Of a DNA stretch of 64,000 nucleotides, positions 1-13,500 are shown piece by piece. The notes under the pieces are model-generated. The model was not told the DNA's origin. It did no database searches and worked only from the letters and a program-made list of their open reading frames with translations. Origin of the DNA: Patiria pectinifera (taxonomy: Eukaryota; Echinodermata; Asteroidea; Valvatida; Asterinidae). How positions within the stretch are numbered: the stretch's first letter is position 1; each line of letters opens with the position of its first letter. The stretch is taken from contig CM057149.1 of assembly GCA_029964075.1 (NCBI GenBank), positions 196,465-260,464 of the forward strand, in the 5' to 3' direction. A program made the translations under genes and the position numbers.

Positions 1-384
1 GGTAGTTGAGGGCATATAATCCTACTTGTGATGATGTAAGATAGTGTCTGCTGAGATACATTCAGGTAGACACCAGAAACTAATTGTCATGTACATATAC
101 TGTCCACACTTGCATATTCCCAAAAATTGTGCTGAATTTTGTATCATTCTTTGCCAGATACATTGCCGTTTGCGATCTGTTGTTGACAAATATTTTCCGT
201 TATTGCCAAATGCCGTCAGTAATTTTAACCAAAAAACAGAAATATTGTAAGAAAGCTAAAATTGAATGAAACAAGATCTGATGGTCATGAGTGCCCCACA
301 GTAGGTATACTATGGCATACATTGTTTGTAAAAGCTAAGCATGGACAATACATGTATTTGGTAAGGTTCAGGAATCAGTGTGAT

Positions 385-1374
385 CAGAGATGAAACTTTT
401 CCGATTTTAATCGGAAATCCGACTTTTTGAATTTTCCAACGAAATCTCCGATTTTTTTACAGTGTGTCCCACAAAATTTGATTTTGTAACAATTTTTTTC
501 ACAAAATGTCATTTTATTTCAATCATAATTTCGAAGAAAAAGTCGATGAAAAGTCGATGGAAATGGCACATTAAAATCATCGCGAACGTAGTTTTAATCT
601 CTTTTACCAGTCGTTATTGGGTGTTTCAACGGTAGAAACAAAGGGCATAACACTGATCGGAGCCTTCTCCGGCTGGACTTTAAACATTGACAGGCGACAT
701 GGAAAAATCACTGTGTCGCACGTGCGTGCGAATATATGCAATGGTAACGGTGTACGTACTGCACCGTCATGACCGTACCGTCCGCTAGCACATGGCCGGT
801 CGGGAACGGGTAGCCTTGTGAACGATCCAGTGGATAAAATCATTATGTTGTGCGATTTTCTGAGGTTTCAGATTTAGTTGTACAAAATGCAATGCTTTAA
901 AAATCGTGATGATTATCTCAAGGATAGCGAAGAGAGCATTAGCGAAACATTTCACTGGCATTTGTTGGAAGAGAAAGACGATAATGCCTGATTTTTCCCC
1001 ACGTAAGAATGCAAGTGGAGTAGTGGAGTTGTGTGGTTGAATCATGGACATGATTGAAGCACCATGAACGGTGCCCTTGTCTTTCGGACTTTTCCCTCGA
1101 CTTTTTCAAGTAAGAAGTGAACTTCTTTATTGATGACTCTATTACTCTAACCGTAATTCAGGCATTTTATGCAATGAAAACACTGACTATTTTTTTTCAT
1201 CGTAAAACTTTGTTTGAATCGAAACTAAAGCAGGAGTTGGTGTCCGGAAATTGGGCATGAAGTGTATTGTACATGCATGTACATGTGTGTAACTGCAGCG
1301 CGGCCCAGATTTCGGACACGTATTTTGTTCGGCCTATTTTCCGATTTTTTTGCCATATGCCAGTTTCATCTCTG
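385..1374. mobile_element. CAG...CTG DNA transposon, non-autonomous, 6-bp TSD
   Basis: The left end CAGAGATGAAAC (385-396) is the exact inverted complement of the right end GTTTCATCTCTG (1363-1374). TGTGAT flanks it on both sides (379-384 and 1375-1380). The 990-bp interior has no transposase-like frame, only short open frames. The ends and TSD suggest a hAT-related lineage with a 6-bp duplication. It lies in the intron upstream of the first visible DMTF1 exon. Confidence 0.8.
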
Positions 1375-1472
1375 TGTGATGTCACAGACTAAATATAATC
1401 CATAGTCAGAAACTGGGGATTTTCATAATGTTTTACCAATAACTTGGTCATATGCTCCCAATTATCTTGCAG

Positions 1473-1549
1473 GTCATAAGTGGAAGCAAGGCATGTGGTC
1501 AAAAGAAGAAGTCGACATCTTGGAAAGAAACATTGAGGAATATCTTAAG
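1473..1549 (+). CDS. DMTF1: DMTF1-like exon a (pre-Myb conserved region)
   Basis: An acceptor (tatcttgcag) precedes it and a donor (aag|gtaccg) follows. The first two bases complete a codon from an upstream exon not in the window. It reads HKWKQGMWSKEEVDILERNI..., nearly the same as the KWKQGTWSKEE segment that precedes the first Myb repeat in vertebrate DMTF1. It ends in phase 0. Confidence 0.93.
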
Positions 1550-4500
1550 GTACCGTACCTTGATCAGATTGCACATTATGGCTTTTGGGGATCCTACCAT
1601 TTTCAAACTGAAATAAAACAATAAAGAAACACATACATGTAGTATTACTGTTTTTTAAATAGTCAAATGTACACATTGTAACCAAAGAAAATGACTCTGA
1701 AACAACTTTTACTTAGTTTTTTAGGAAAAGTAAATCTCAATAAATTCAATAATGAAACAAACCCGTAGTATATAAAACAAAGAAATAGAAATACCAAATA
1801 AATAAATCGCAAAACTGATTCAAGTGCAGTTCCACAAAAGTTTCAGGATATAGCTGTAGGAATTACACACAATTGCGCATTCCAAATCCTAAATAACTCA
1901 CCTAGGTTCTCGGAAAGATCAAAACAGGTTACTGGGTGAAAATAAATGTGAAATTCATTTTCTGTGATCCAGCTTGGGTATCATAAATCAACATGTTTTA
2001 TACACATCAATTCAAGAAACTGTAATACAAAAGTGCATGAAATGCAGTGATAAAAAATAGCTTTTGAGTATCAAAGATCACAGATCACTGTTCAAATAAA
2101 GATGTACTATTTAAAATGCAACATTTTCAATGTTGTATTTTGTAACAGCAGCTGTCTTTCCAAAGTAGTAGTTAAATCACATGAAACTGATACAAGTGTT
2201 CATGACATAAACTGTCTGACTGACTTTGGTGATTCGAAATTCTTCTTTAATAGTCTGATTAGCCTTTCAGCCAGAAAGGCAAACGGAAAGGCTGTGTTAT
2301 CCAGAGGCCAGGAGACAGTCTTAAGTCTTACCCAGATGGTTGACCACATAGACATCAAGATAAACATGACAGGAAAATGTCATAACTAAAAGAATCTCAC
2401 CATTTACATCATGCAATATTGGTATTAAGTTAACTCAATAATAATATGCCAATGTGCACCTATGAAATTCACTCTCAAAAGTCTGTTAAACTAGAAATAT
2501 AAAACCACCCGGAAGATTTCTACTTAGCTTGTGACACATAACATTTTTTTAGGGAGGGGGGGGGGGTTCATACATGTAATTACTTTGGCTGCATAACTGA
2601 TGTGGAAATGTATATATATATAATTGTGTATATCTACTAGATGTCTGACAGGAATGGGAATAATCGTTTGTTATCCCAGACTTTTTGCAACATAAACCAC
2701 ATTACCCTGTAACCATTCGTTTATTGTACCCATTTTTCCTGGTTTAGAAAATCAATTGCATTGAAGTGGCTTGCTCAAAGACATAAATACTATGGAATGC
2801 CGAAGTGAATACGTGACACGCACAAAATGTGTGTAAAAGACATCAGCGCGTGATTCAGCCCGTGAACCAACAAGCACGCATACTCCATTCGTTTTTACTA
2901 CACTTTCTGGTTTTAAATGACGTCGCACTTGGGTACTCCATAATCCCACAGCTTGGTTTGAACATTGGTAGATGAATGCGGGGCCTTTACATGGCACTAA
3001 AACGTAACATTTGTTTCTCAGGAGACATTGGCAGTTTGGGATTTGCTTATGATTTCAGATTCGGAAACTTGGGGATGCTGTCTCGGTGATTTTCCAGATG
3101 AGTAAGGAGGAGAGGAAAGATTTCTACCGTTTCATAGCCAAGGGACTGCAGAGACCCTTATTTGCTGTCTACAGGCGTGTCATTCGCATGTATGACTCCA
3201 AAAACCATGTTGGCAAGTAAGTGCAACACAGATGGCATGGTCAAACAAGGCTAGAAATCTCTTTCACTCCAGATACTCAGATTCTATCAGAATCCCAAGA
3301 TATTCACTTGAAAGTGATTTTCCTTGAAAATTTGTCGTGGCATGTTGGAAAGAGTTCCAAGTCTGTGCACTTATTTCCTGCCAGTAAAACTGGTTCAAAG
3401 CTGTAAACGTATTTGTATTTACCTAGACACCTATGATCAAGATTTTGTGTAAAATACAAAACCTTTACTGATCTTTTCATCTCTAACACATGTGTGGTAT
3501 TACAGGTTAATCTGTAAACATTGCAATGCATAAGATTTGAATCAGAGTGATTGCCTAGTAAGATGATATGATAGTTTTATGTATTGTAAAATTTCGGTTT
3601 AATTATGTTTATATGACATAAACAAAAAATTTTAAAATGTATTGCAAAAATTGTGCCTAGAAGTCTCTGCCTGTTTGATGTGTGTGAATTTTGGTTACAT
3701 TAATGCTCATACTGAAGACAAAGGGTTTCTTCTTTTTAAGGTACACTGCTGAGGATATACAGAAGCTTAAAGAGTAAGTGTGTTTCTTTTATAAAGTCAG
3801 TCTGTATTCTACCTAGTAGCACCGACTAACAAACTTACAAATTGACCAAGGTGAGAGTTAAGTAACAAAAGGAGCTGAGAGTGCATCATGAATGACAGTG
3901 CCTTGTTGAATTATGGTGACAAAGATAGTGTTTGGCCTCAAAATACGAGAATGAAATATTTGATCAGTGTTGTAGTCAAGTCACCAGTCTGGTCACAAGT
4001 ACCAATGGATGAATGAGAAGAAAAGGAATTATTCAAATTCACGGTTATCTAAATAAGTTGTGCCTTGAGTGGAATCATCTACAGCACTGCATTTAATCAC
4101 TAAGACACATTGTATAGAATTTCGGGGACTGAAAATTATTCCAAAAATAGTAATTTACAAATAATTGTCCAGCTTTTTTTCAGATATCAAGGACAACTGA
4201 CACAAAATTACAGCTACCTCAAACCAGTAATAAAAAACCCTAGTTGTGTGATCTAAAGGTGTGTGTTATAATCAACAGTATGATGCCCAATGGGAGGGAT
4301 CTGACAGTGTGACATACTAGGCTATCCCAGGTATTGGAATTTAAGGGTGCAAGTCACCATGTGATTGAGTTTAACTAGCAGTACATGTTGATTTGTGCAG
4401 GTTACGAGCCAAGTATGGCAATGAATGGTGTGCAATAGGTGCTGAGATGGGTCGCAGTGCCGCTTCTGTCAAGGATAAAGTTAGGCTACTCAAAGATCGA

Positions 4501-7500
4501 TGTCATCAAGGTAAAAACATAAAGATGTAAGATATCCTGAACAATAAGTGGTATGGTTCCTCTGTTAATACTGAGGTACCCCTTGAGTGTACTGTGATAT
4601 GTTGCTTAGATTGATCTTTAACAGCTACAACACATGCAACATTCCATTAAAGTATGGTTACATATCGATCATTAGATGAATTAAGAGACACAAAGCAGTC
4701 TTGAAAGGACAAGGTGGTGTTTGGGTATCAAGAAATTCAAGTGAAGTGTGAGTGTGAAGTATTCTTAACCAGTTTGTGCCGAGATTATTTTGACATTGAC
4801 CGGACCCAGGTGCGGGATTATTTGTCAAGAACTGGGTAGGACACCCTGATATTTTTGTGAGCAGGTGACTGACAGATATTTCCGGCCTCGCTCATCGTGT
4901 GTTTATCCATCAGCCGTTCAAAATGGCACAAAACCTTTGCGTGTATACACATCATCCGACATGAACTGGTTAATAAGAAAATAAATATGTGCTTGGCCGG
5001 TTTTAATAACATACAGTTAAAACTAGTGGCCTGGTCGCCGTTAATGGCCCGAGTGGAATTATCCGCGGCCAGGCCCTTAACAGATTTTAAATGTACTTGT
5101 TTAAAACTGGCCAAGCACATATTTATTCCCATTCATAAATACCTTTTGGTCAAAGAATCAAAGCAAGTCGAAAATTCACAATTCTCCAACAATTTTGTTA
5201 GACAATTCACTTCATCCTCTAGTCATATCTACATGTATGACACATGTATGTGCATCTCACGCTAAGTGCTAAAAATCTCCTAATATGGAAATTGGCATGA
5301 GCGCAGCGGGTTCTGCATTAGTGCTGCAACTGATCCTCAAAGTTTGGTTCGGTTCGGCTTCGGAAGTGTATACACAATATACATGTCCATACAATGTATT
5401 TGGTTACAATGAAAAGCATGCATAGGCCGTTCCCCTGTTGGAACAAACACGTGTGTACCGCGCACGTCTGACAGAAATAGGCGCCGCAATTTCCACATGC
5501 TATTCAACACAATTAAAGGATGAATCTTATTTTTGTTGTGTAAACAAAAGTCCGTTATAATTTGACTTGATGACGTTGAGAAATGAACATCGTAAATTGC
5601 TACCGTGTTACATATCGCAGCCCTATCCGGCCCGGCAACTATGACAAAATTGGCGATCGTGTAGTGTAGGGCCCGGCTCCTAACTTAAGGAAACAAATTC
5701 CACTTAAAAACTATTGGAGAGACCAAACTAGTTGGTTCTCAAAAAAAACCAGGTATGTCATAGATAGAGTGCACGGTTTTGATTTTTTTATAGGGAAATT
5801 TGGGAGTAAAATGACGATGACAGCGCGGCGAAAATAAAGATGGCGATCACCGCGCGATGTACCGTGAGCACGCACGGCGCGGTGAATCGCCAGGTACAAA
5901 CCGCGCAGGAAAATCGTGATTTCTACCTCAAGAAACTGTTCAAAATTGCAAAACGGGTGTCATTAGAATTGAGAAGTCTGCTTTTGATTATAAAAGTGAT
6001 TTTTTTAGCAATAAAAAAATATTTTTGACTCTTATTTGATCGAAACAAAACAGGGGCCCTACGCTACACGATCACCAAAAAAAAATTCCCACACATGCTG
6101 ACGGGTTTTCCTGACGAGTTCCGTCCCGTCCGAGCATGCCCTGATGAGCACTAAAAGCTTGTCTCGTGGCAATAATTGCTGAAATGTTCATAAGAACAAA
6201 CAGGTCCTTTTACTGTGCCAAACATATGAAATTATAATTATTTTTAGCAACAAGCTGACAAATAGCTACCGTACAAAAATAATAACTTTTCGATTTGCGA
6301 CTACCATGAATATTCATATTGTGGACGGATCCATTAATTTTGTAAAGGGGTGTTTCACCCTCTTTTGGGAGATTACTTCGTTTTTCGTATTCATTCTTAA
6401 TAAAAAAAAATATATTGCGATAAGTACGAACTTATTCTGAACATGGGAAAGGTTTCAGACTCCATAAAAAGTTTTTTTTTTTTATTCTGATACGGTGAAA
6501 AAAACGAAAATGCTGGTGAATTTCGCCGAGGAAAGCACACCCTTCACCGCAATTGAATTGAGAGCACGCTTTTCATTGAGAAAATCGCAAGGCGCGTAAG
6601 ATTTTTTCAAAGCGTATTGGCCCGATATCCTATTGTATGCCTTGCTAGAACACTGCCAATAATGAAGATGAATGCAGTGATTGGTCAACACGGTAAATTC
6701 AAACATCCGTGCGCTTTAATTTTGCCTTTTCATTGCAAGCATTATCATACCTAGCGCTATCAACAAATACTTGCCGAACTTTCCGAACCGACATGAACTT
6801 TCCGAACGTGCATGATGTGGTGCAGAATGTAGCAATTGTGTTTAAAGCCAGCTGCTGTTTTATCAGCGGTTTTAAACCACCCACGTGAGGGGCTCTTGAC
6901 CAATAGGAATTGGTAAACTGTCTCAGATATTTATGAATACTGTGTATACTGCATACACTACAAAGGCACATAGTATCATTGTAGAATTATCCACTTAAAA
7001 CAAAGAAATATATGGGCAATGTATGGGCTACAAATGTTAGCAGAGTCTTATCTATCTGTGGTTTTATTTTCATTTTTCACAATTATTTGTTCTCATTTTC
7101 ATTTAATGACATTAAAAATTCCCCATCCATAGAGATTGTATCAGACCCACACTGTGAAATTTGTCCACTTTTCACAACATAGCTTGTCAATCTTTTATCA
7201 TTTTATACCACCATGGAAAATCAGCATTGCCAAATCTGGTGTGAAATAGTCATTATTGAAATAGTTTTCAAATGCAGCTGGCAAATATACTTTTAAGCTA
7301 GTACCCACGATGAATTAAATCATAAACTGAACCAGATCAAGTTTACTTACCCATAACCATGTAGTTTTCTCTGTGTCTGGAAGGCAAGTGGACCATTAAT
7401 GAGGAACAGATGCTTGCAGAGGCTGTCTACTCCCTGTCTAAGGCTGCACCTGGTGAGAGTATCACTACTGGCATCTCTTGGTCACAGATAGCTGCTAAGG

Positions 7501-10500
7501 TACCCACCAGAACAGAGAAACAGTGCCGAGCTAAGTGGCTCAACTATCTCAACTGGAAACATGCAGGTGGAACTGAGTGGACCAAAGACGATGACAACAA
7601 GCTACTTGACAGGTAGGTCAAGATTGGTTCAGTTTGAAACACAAAGATGAATAGTCATACATGAGTCGTTGAGGACTATCAAGGACAAGCTTAGAATACT
7701 TATGAATATTTACATAACTGCAAATAGGTATGTACCACCAAATGTGCAGTTTGGGATTTAAGTACCAATTATTTGGAAGAGCAAGTACTAACCTGTTGGT
7801 ACTTTAAGAGTGGAGTACTCCCCTGCAAGTGCATGTGCATGTACATGTGAGCACTTGTTAGTGTTGAAGTCGAGTCCATTACAAGACTCTCTCTTCCGGT
7901 GAAGTACAGTCCACCATCTGGTGTATTACGTACTGCAGTTGTTGTACAAGACAATCACAAGTCCATCACAAATCATCCAGTCATGTGTCCCAAGCAATTC
8001 AGTTAACAAAAGTGTTCAGCCTCTGTAACTTGTGATTGGACTTGTGGATTGACATGTAATTTACTTTCAACCTTTCTGCCAGCATTCTGCCTATGGATAT
8101 TTTTGGTGGTTGGAACCATTATACCAATTTACTGTGCCGCACGCATGAACACGCAATGTACAATAGAACAGCAAGCATGTAGCAAGCCTGTGCGTGATGT
8201 ACCCATATTCTTTTCTCTTAAGTCCAAATCTTGTATTGCAGGTTTAAAAATAATCAAAAGCTTGTTTTTAATGCTTATTTTTAAGGTGATACAATATTTT
8301 TTGTCATCAATTTTTAAATATTTTTTTACAAATTCCAATATATTGTTTTGGTAGCGGTAATTCATGTTATTTGAATTCCCTAGGCATTTTTGCTAGGATG
8401 CAACCTCAATCCTGCAAAAACCTCCAATTGCCTCCATGTAAGAATTGCGTACAGCCTCAATCCTGCCAAGTCCTCCATAGCCTTGGTCAAGGCGCTAGTT
8501 GTTTTTTATCCGGCCGTAGCGCGGTAATGCATGTAGTCATAATGTCTGTGCGCTATGCATGCAGTACAGTGCATTAAAAATACAGCGCGAACAGCGACCT
8601 CACGCGGCCACTATTTTTATGCAAATCAGTTGGACCCAATATAGCGCCTTGGTTCAATCGTCCATGTGAGGTTTTGGGGGTGGTGCTCATTATGTTAATA
8701 GCCTTAGCTGACCTTAAATGTCGTTTTCTTATTGGTCGATCATTGCGGGGGTGTGGAGGATTTCAAGGCCTACATTTATGCACAGCTGAGCACAAACAAC
8801 CGCCCAAGACCTTGACACAGTGTATCTTCCAAAATCAGCCACACATTTTTGCCATATACATGTAGCCTCAATCCTGCAAAATCCTCCATTTTGCAAAGAG
8901 GATTCTGGAGGATTTGGGAAGGTTAGGGTTAATTTACTCAATGTAACAACACATGCTCAGGTCCAGTTCCAGCGTTTCACCTGAATAATCACAAACACGG
9001 TATACAACATTGCTAAAGGCAACCTACATGTATAAATACAGGCAGGTCTTATGGCCTTATGAAGTGCTCTTAATTGTACTTGATTGTTTTAGAAACAAAT
9101 TTTAATTCATTCATTCATTTTGAAAAACTTTTTCTGATACACTCTATTGCACACCACACTACACAGTCTTACCTCATGATATTTATTTCTGCTCAAACCT
9201 AAGGACCACAAATAAATATGACTGCATTCAACTTCAGATTCTTATGTATTCTAATGGCATTTATTTGTTGACTTACATGTATTCACACTATAATGAGGAC
9301 ATTTTTAAACAAAAGCGTTAAGCGTTATAACCCTAAATGAGCTTTTCTGTATTTTTACCGAAAGATTTATTCTGGCCTGAGATTACATATAATGTGTATT
9401 GTCTTACATCATAATGGGCTATTTTATTCTGTCTGTTCATGTAAAGGATCCAAAACACATCCAAAGACATGTAAAAAATGCATGATGAAGCTTCTGCTGT
9501 AACTCCCAAATTGGATGCTTGTTAACTGACAGTTTACTGTACCATTAGTATATACACCTAGAACACAAGCAACTACCGGTATAAATCTCACAAAGGTCAA
9601 GGTTATGGAACCCTCCTACTAACAGAACTGTGGCAAACTGTCAAAAAAACAGCCCACTTCCTCATTTTCATAGGTTTTGAACAGGCTGGTCACCAACTGC
9701 CAGAACCCCTATGAAAATAACTGAATAACTGTCAAAACCTGTTGAAGGGTTTTGATAAGAAAATGCAAGGGCATATCCAGAATACAGTTGGGAGGGGGGG
9801 GCCTCCCGCAAAAGTGGGTCCAAAAAATTACGGCGTGGGGTTCGGGGCCCACTTGGAGGGCCCCAACAATTTTTTGGATTCTAGATGCTCTGTGGTGCGA
9901 TCATGAAGCAATTTCTGACCACTTTGTCAAATTTGTTTTTTTGAGGGAAAGATGGTGGTGAATGCAGTGCCTGCCTTTATTGCTAGGACTGCCTTTATTG
10001 CCCCCCCCCCCCCAACAAACGTTGCGGGATCCTTAGAAATTGTTTGTAATATAGCGATTGTTCGGTATAGAGATTTTAAGCTGCCGGTGCTCCGACACTC
10101 ACTATCAATAAATAGCGCCCTTCAGCACTTTACCCTGCACGCCCTAGTAGTTACTGAAAGACAACTTCGAACACGTGCCGACCATTGAATTATGTAATTA
10201 CACAGTTTTGAGCTTACTACATACAGCAATGGGTGGCTTTCCCTTTCTATTGGGGAAATAATAGCCACTGGTTGCTCTTCTGTCGACATTTTTCAACAAC
10301 AATGCTTGGTATGTCTTGTACACAAAAATCGGGAGCCAGGGACGATGTTCGGTATAGCTAAATATTCGGTATAGCGGGGTTTCGGTATAGCGACATTCTC
10401 AATTCTTTCACTGAGATAGGAGGATTTTAGGTTAAATTAATTACATGTGTACCAGTAATTTAATTGGAAAATATTAAACGAGTGAAAGCTGTTTTCTGTT

Positions 10501-13500
10501 TAACTGGAATGTCAGGACCTTTTCAATATTTCAATATGAGCTGGACCTTTCTCAAGGGCTGATATAAACTAATTTCTAATGCAAAACTAGATATTAAGCA
10601 AAAAGACTTTTTGTCACAAAAATCTACATTTAACTGAAACATCAACAATCAAAAAGTTGAAAAGTTACATTTTCATGTTTAAATTGTACATAATTAAACA
10701 TTGGTCATGTGCCAGTCTGGGCTGGTACTTCAAATGCTACTCCCTTCACCTCTCAACCATACGACACCAGGGGCCCCTCCCTTGAAATAAAATTCGATCT
10801 TCCTGCCCAATGACCTCAATTAGAACATGTAAATTGTATTATAAAAAACTACTTCTCTCTACGGTTAATGTCATGGTGATTAAGAGCAAATTATTACTTT
10901 ATTGCCAAGTAAACTTATTAACAACACATTTAAAGCCAAGGATAGTAAATTTACTTCAAGTAACTTATTACCAACTACAAGTAACTTATTATCAACTTTC
11001 TGACCGATGTGACATTGGCTGTGTAGGACATAAAAAGAGTAGGGACTTAAAGCTTTAGTCCATCATTTGCAGCTATCCGAAAAGTAACTGGCGTAATTAT
11101 TGTTGAAAAACAAACTTGGTTGAAAGATAGTAAGGGAACTAAACTCCCTGAAAAATTATTCTTTCTGGGAAGCTGTCATTTTGAAGTAATCAATGAAAGA
11201 AGGCTTTTCCAACGGTGTGTCTTAAGACGCACTGTAGGAAAATTTAAATTAGTAGTTCGTTTTGTTATTCGGCGAAGCGCACGCAAGCATTGGCACGACG
11301 CACACGCGCGCGTGGTTGCTATGATTCGTCAGATCAGTGCGCGATGTCGTGTATAGTTGCAATTCAAAACAATTCAAAACATGATTCAGTAACTTTTGAT
11401 TTAAAATTGAGATCCTAGAATGCTGTTTTCTCAGAATATACAGCTGAAGCTTAGCTGAAACTTTATCAGGTTAGTTGTTCAGTATCCTTCATTAGATTTT
11501 GAACATTTTTGTTGCTTCAAACGAACAAAATGGCACAAATTACAAATGATGGACTGTATCTTTAAAAAAGAAAAAAAAACAATTGTGAAAACAGATAAAA
11601 AATAACTCCATGCTCAGTCCTTCATTTTTAAGGAGCGCGATCGTGCAGGCGCTCCTACTGCGCTCCTCGACTGTCTCGAAGGAGCGCCAAAAATAGCGCT
11701 CCTCAGAAATCCAAAAGAGGGCTCGTCAAGCACGGGAAGTTTAAAAATAAGAAGTGATAAAAACGCAAAGGATTTTAATTCTTAAGCTACACGTATTTTT
11801 CTTTGGTATAATGCCCAAACTCGCGTTAATATGCCGCTGGACATCGCTAAAAATGAACAAACACCAAGCTCGTACGTACTGTATAAGATCGTGTGTGTAC
11901 AGCGGTTGTATACTGTGCGTGCACAATCTGCATATCACGTAGAGCTGCATGAAAACACATGGGCCCGTACGTGCGAGTGCAGCAATGACTGGTTCCCGCT
12001 GGGCCGCGCACTAAGTCCCAATGAAGGCATGATGAAAATGCGGTAACCAGTCAATGTAATAGTCGCGCGCGGTGCAATGCACTGCCGTACAGTGTTTTGC
12101 GTGCAGGCCGGACGGAATAGACATCGTAAAAATGCCAAGAAAACAACGATTGAGAAGAACGATCTTTGCAAGCTTATTCACAGAACTTGATATCTCTTGT
12201 CTGTGTATGCATTTCCCGTGTTCATGAATATATTTTGAGGACGTTTTACTGGTATGTGAAGTTATGTGAAGTGAAACGATGCAGCGTGTTTCACCGAAAT
12301 CCTATACCTTAAAACGAGTCTCATTGCCGGCCCACCACACACAGTGCATCACAAACGCTTGTACTAGTGCGAAGTTCAGACGTTGTTAGCCAGTTTCTCG
12401 TCGTGACTAGAATTGTGTATATGGCATACTTGACCTGCATTTTCCATTATTTTTAAGATTATCGACGGCAGATATTTTCGATAAAACTTAAGGCAAGTTT
12501 GTGTCATTTTGAGGCCCTTTTTGTATAGCTTTCGTAGAGCAATTGAAATAGTTCAGGCTGAAAATTTCATATAATTTTAACGAATCTGAAAGCAAATATT
12601 CAGTTGCTTTATGTGCCGTTTATTAACTCTTCATTTTCCAAGTATAATCAAGTGATGAACCAACTGACAACTGTATTAAAAAATGAAAGCCTAAGCAGTA
12701 GTCAAACCTTTTATTAATCTCCATTTAGTTAGTTTTTAGAAATAAATATTATCTTGTCTTACAGTTACAAAAACGAAAAAAGTAACGCAACTTGAGCATA
12801 CATGTATGTTATTTTGCAAAAACTAATAATAATACAGCCCCTTGAATAAATCCTTATATTCAAAATAAAACAAAAACAATGGTAACCCGTCGTTTTACCG
12901 TTGTTTATCCGTGGATTTTTAGGAGAGCGATTTGCTCTCCTCAAATATTTGAGGAGAACGATTTATAGCTCTCCTGGATTTTCTTTAAATGAAGGACTGC
13001 ATGCTTATTTCTGCTAGAACAGATGAGATATTCCATTAGATTATGCGTAAAACGCTCGACTCTTACCACTGTGGCCTTGGTTCGTTCTCATGTGAGTAGA
13101 GTTGTGCATTAGTTCTCTCCTTTGTCACAAGATTTATCTCCAGGCCCTCTGTTTTTTTCTCCCTCAAAAAAAAAATTAAAAAGTTTTGATATCTGGCTGT
13201 GCTCCATAGTCGTACATAAAGGTTGTATGGCTGGCTGCCATAGATGCCTTACATGCCTGCAGCTCGACCACATTGTAGCCACGTCCTAAGCAATTCAGCT
13301 TCTCAGCTGCGTGTAAGGATGATCAGCCTCCCAAATTATTATTATTATTATGTTTTTAAACCAAGATAGATCACAGCTTATTGGGAATTGAAGTGGCCAT
13401 CTGCATCAGCCTGGAGACAGTAAACCTTACGGTTAGTTTTGATGGTAGCCCCCTTTGGGTACTGGGTACTTGGTACAGCCATATCTGAGGTACTTGTAAC

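Noticed and set aside
1-1472. An additional upstream DMTF1 coding exon
   Set aside because: Exon a needs a phase 1 partner, but no in-frame segment with family similarity and a donor was found; most of the stretch is the 385-1374 transposon.
4818-5265. Overlapping 104- and 122-residue frames with similar peptides on both strands
   Set aside because: The similarity is produced by the 149-bp hairpin; it is not evidence for paralogous genes.
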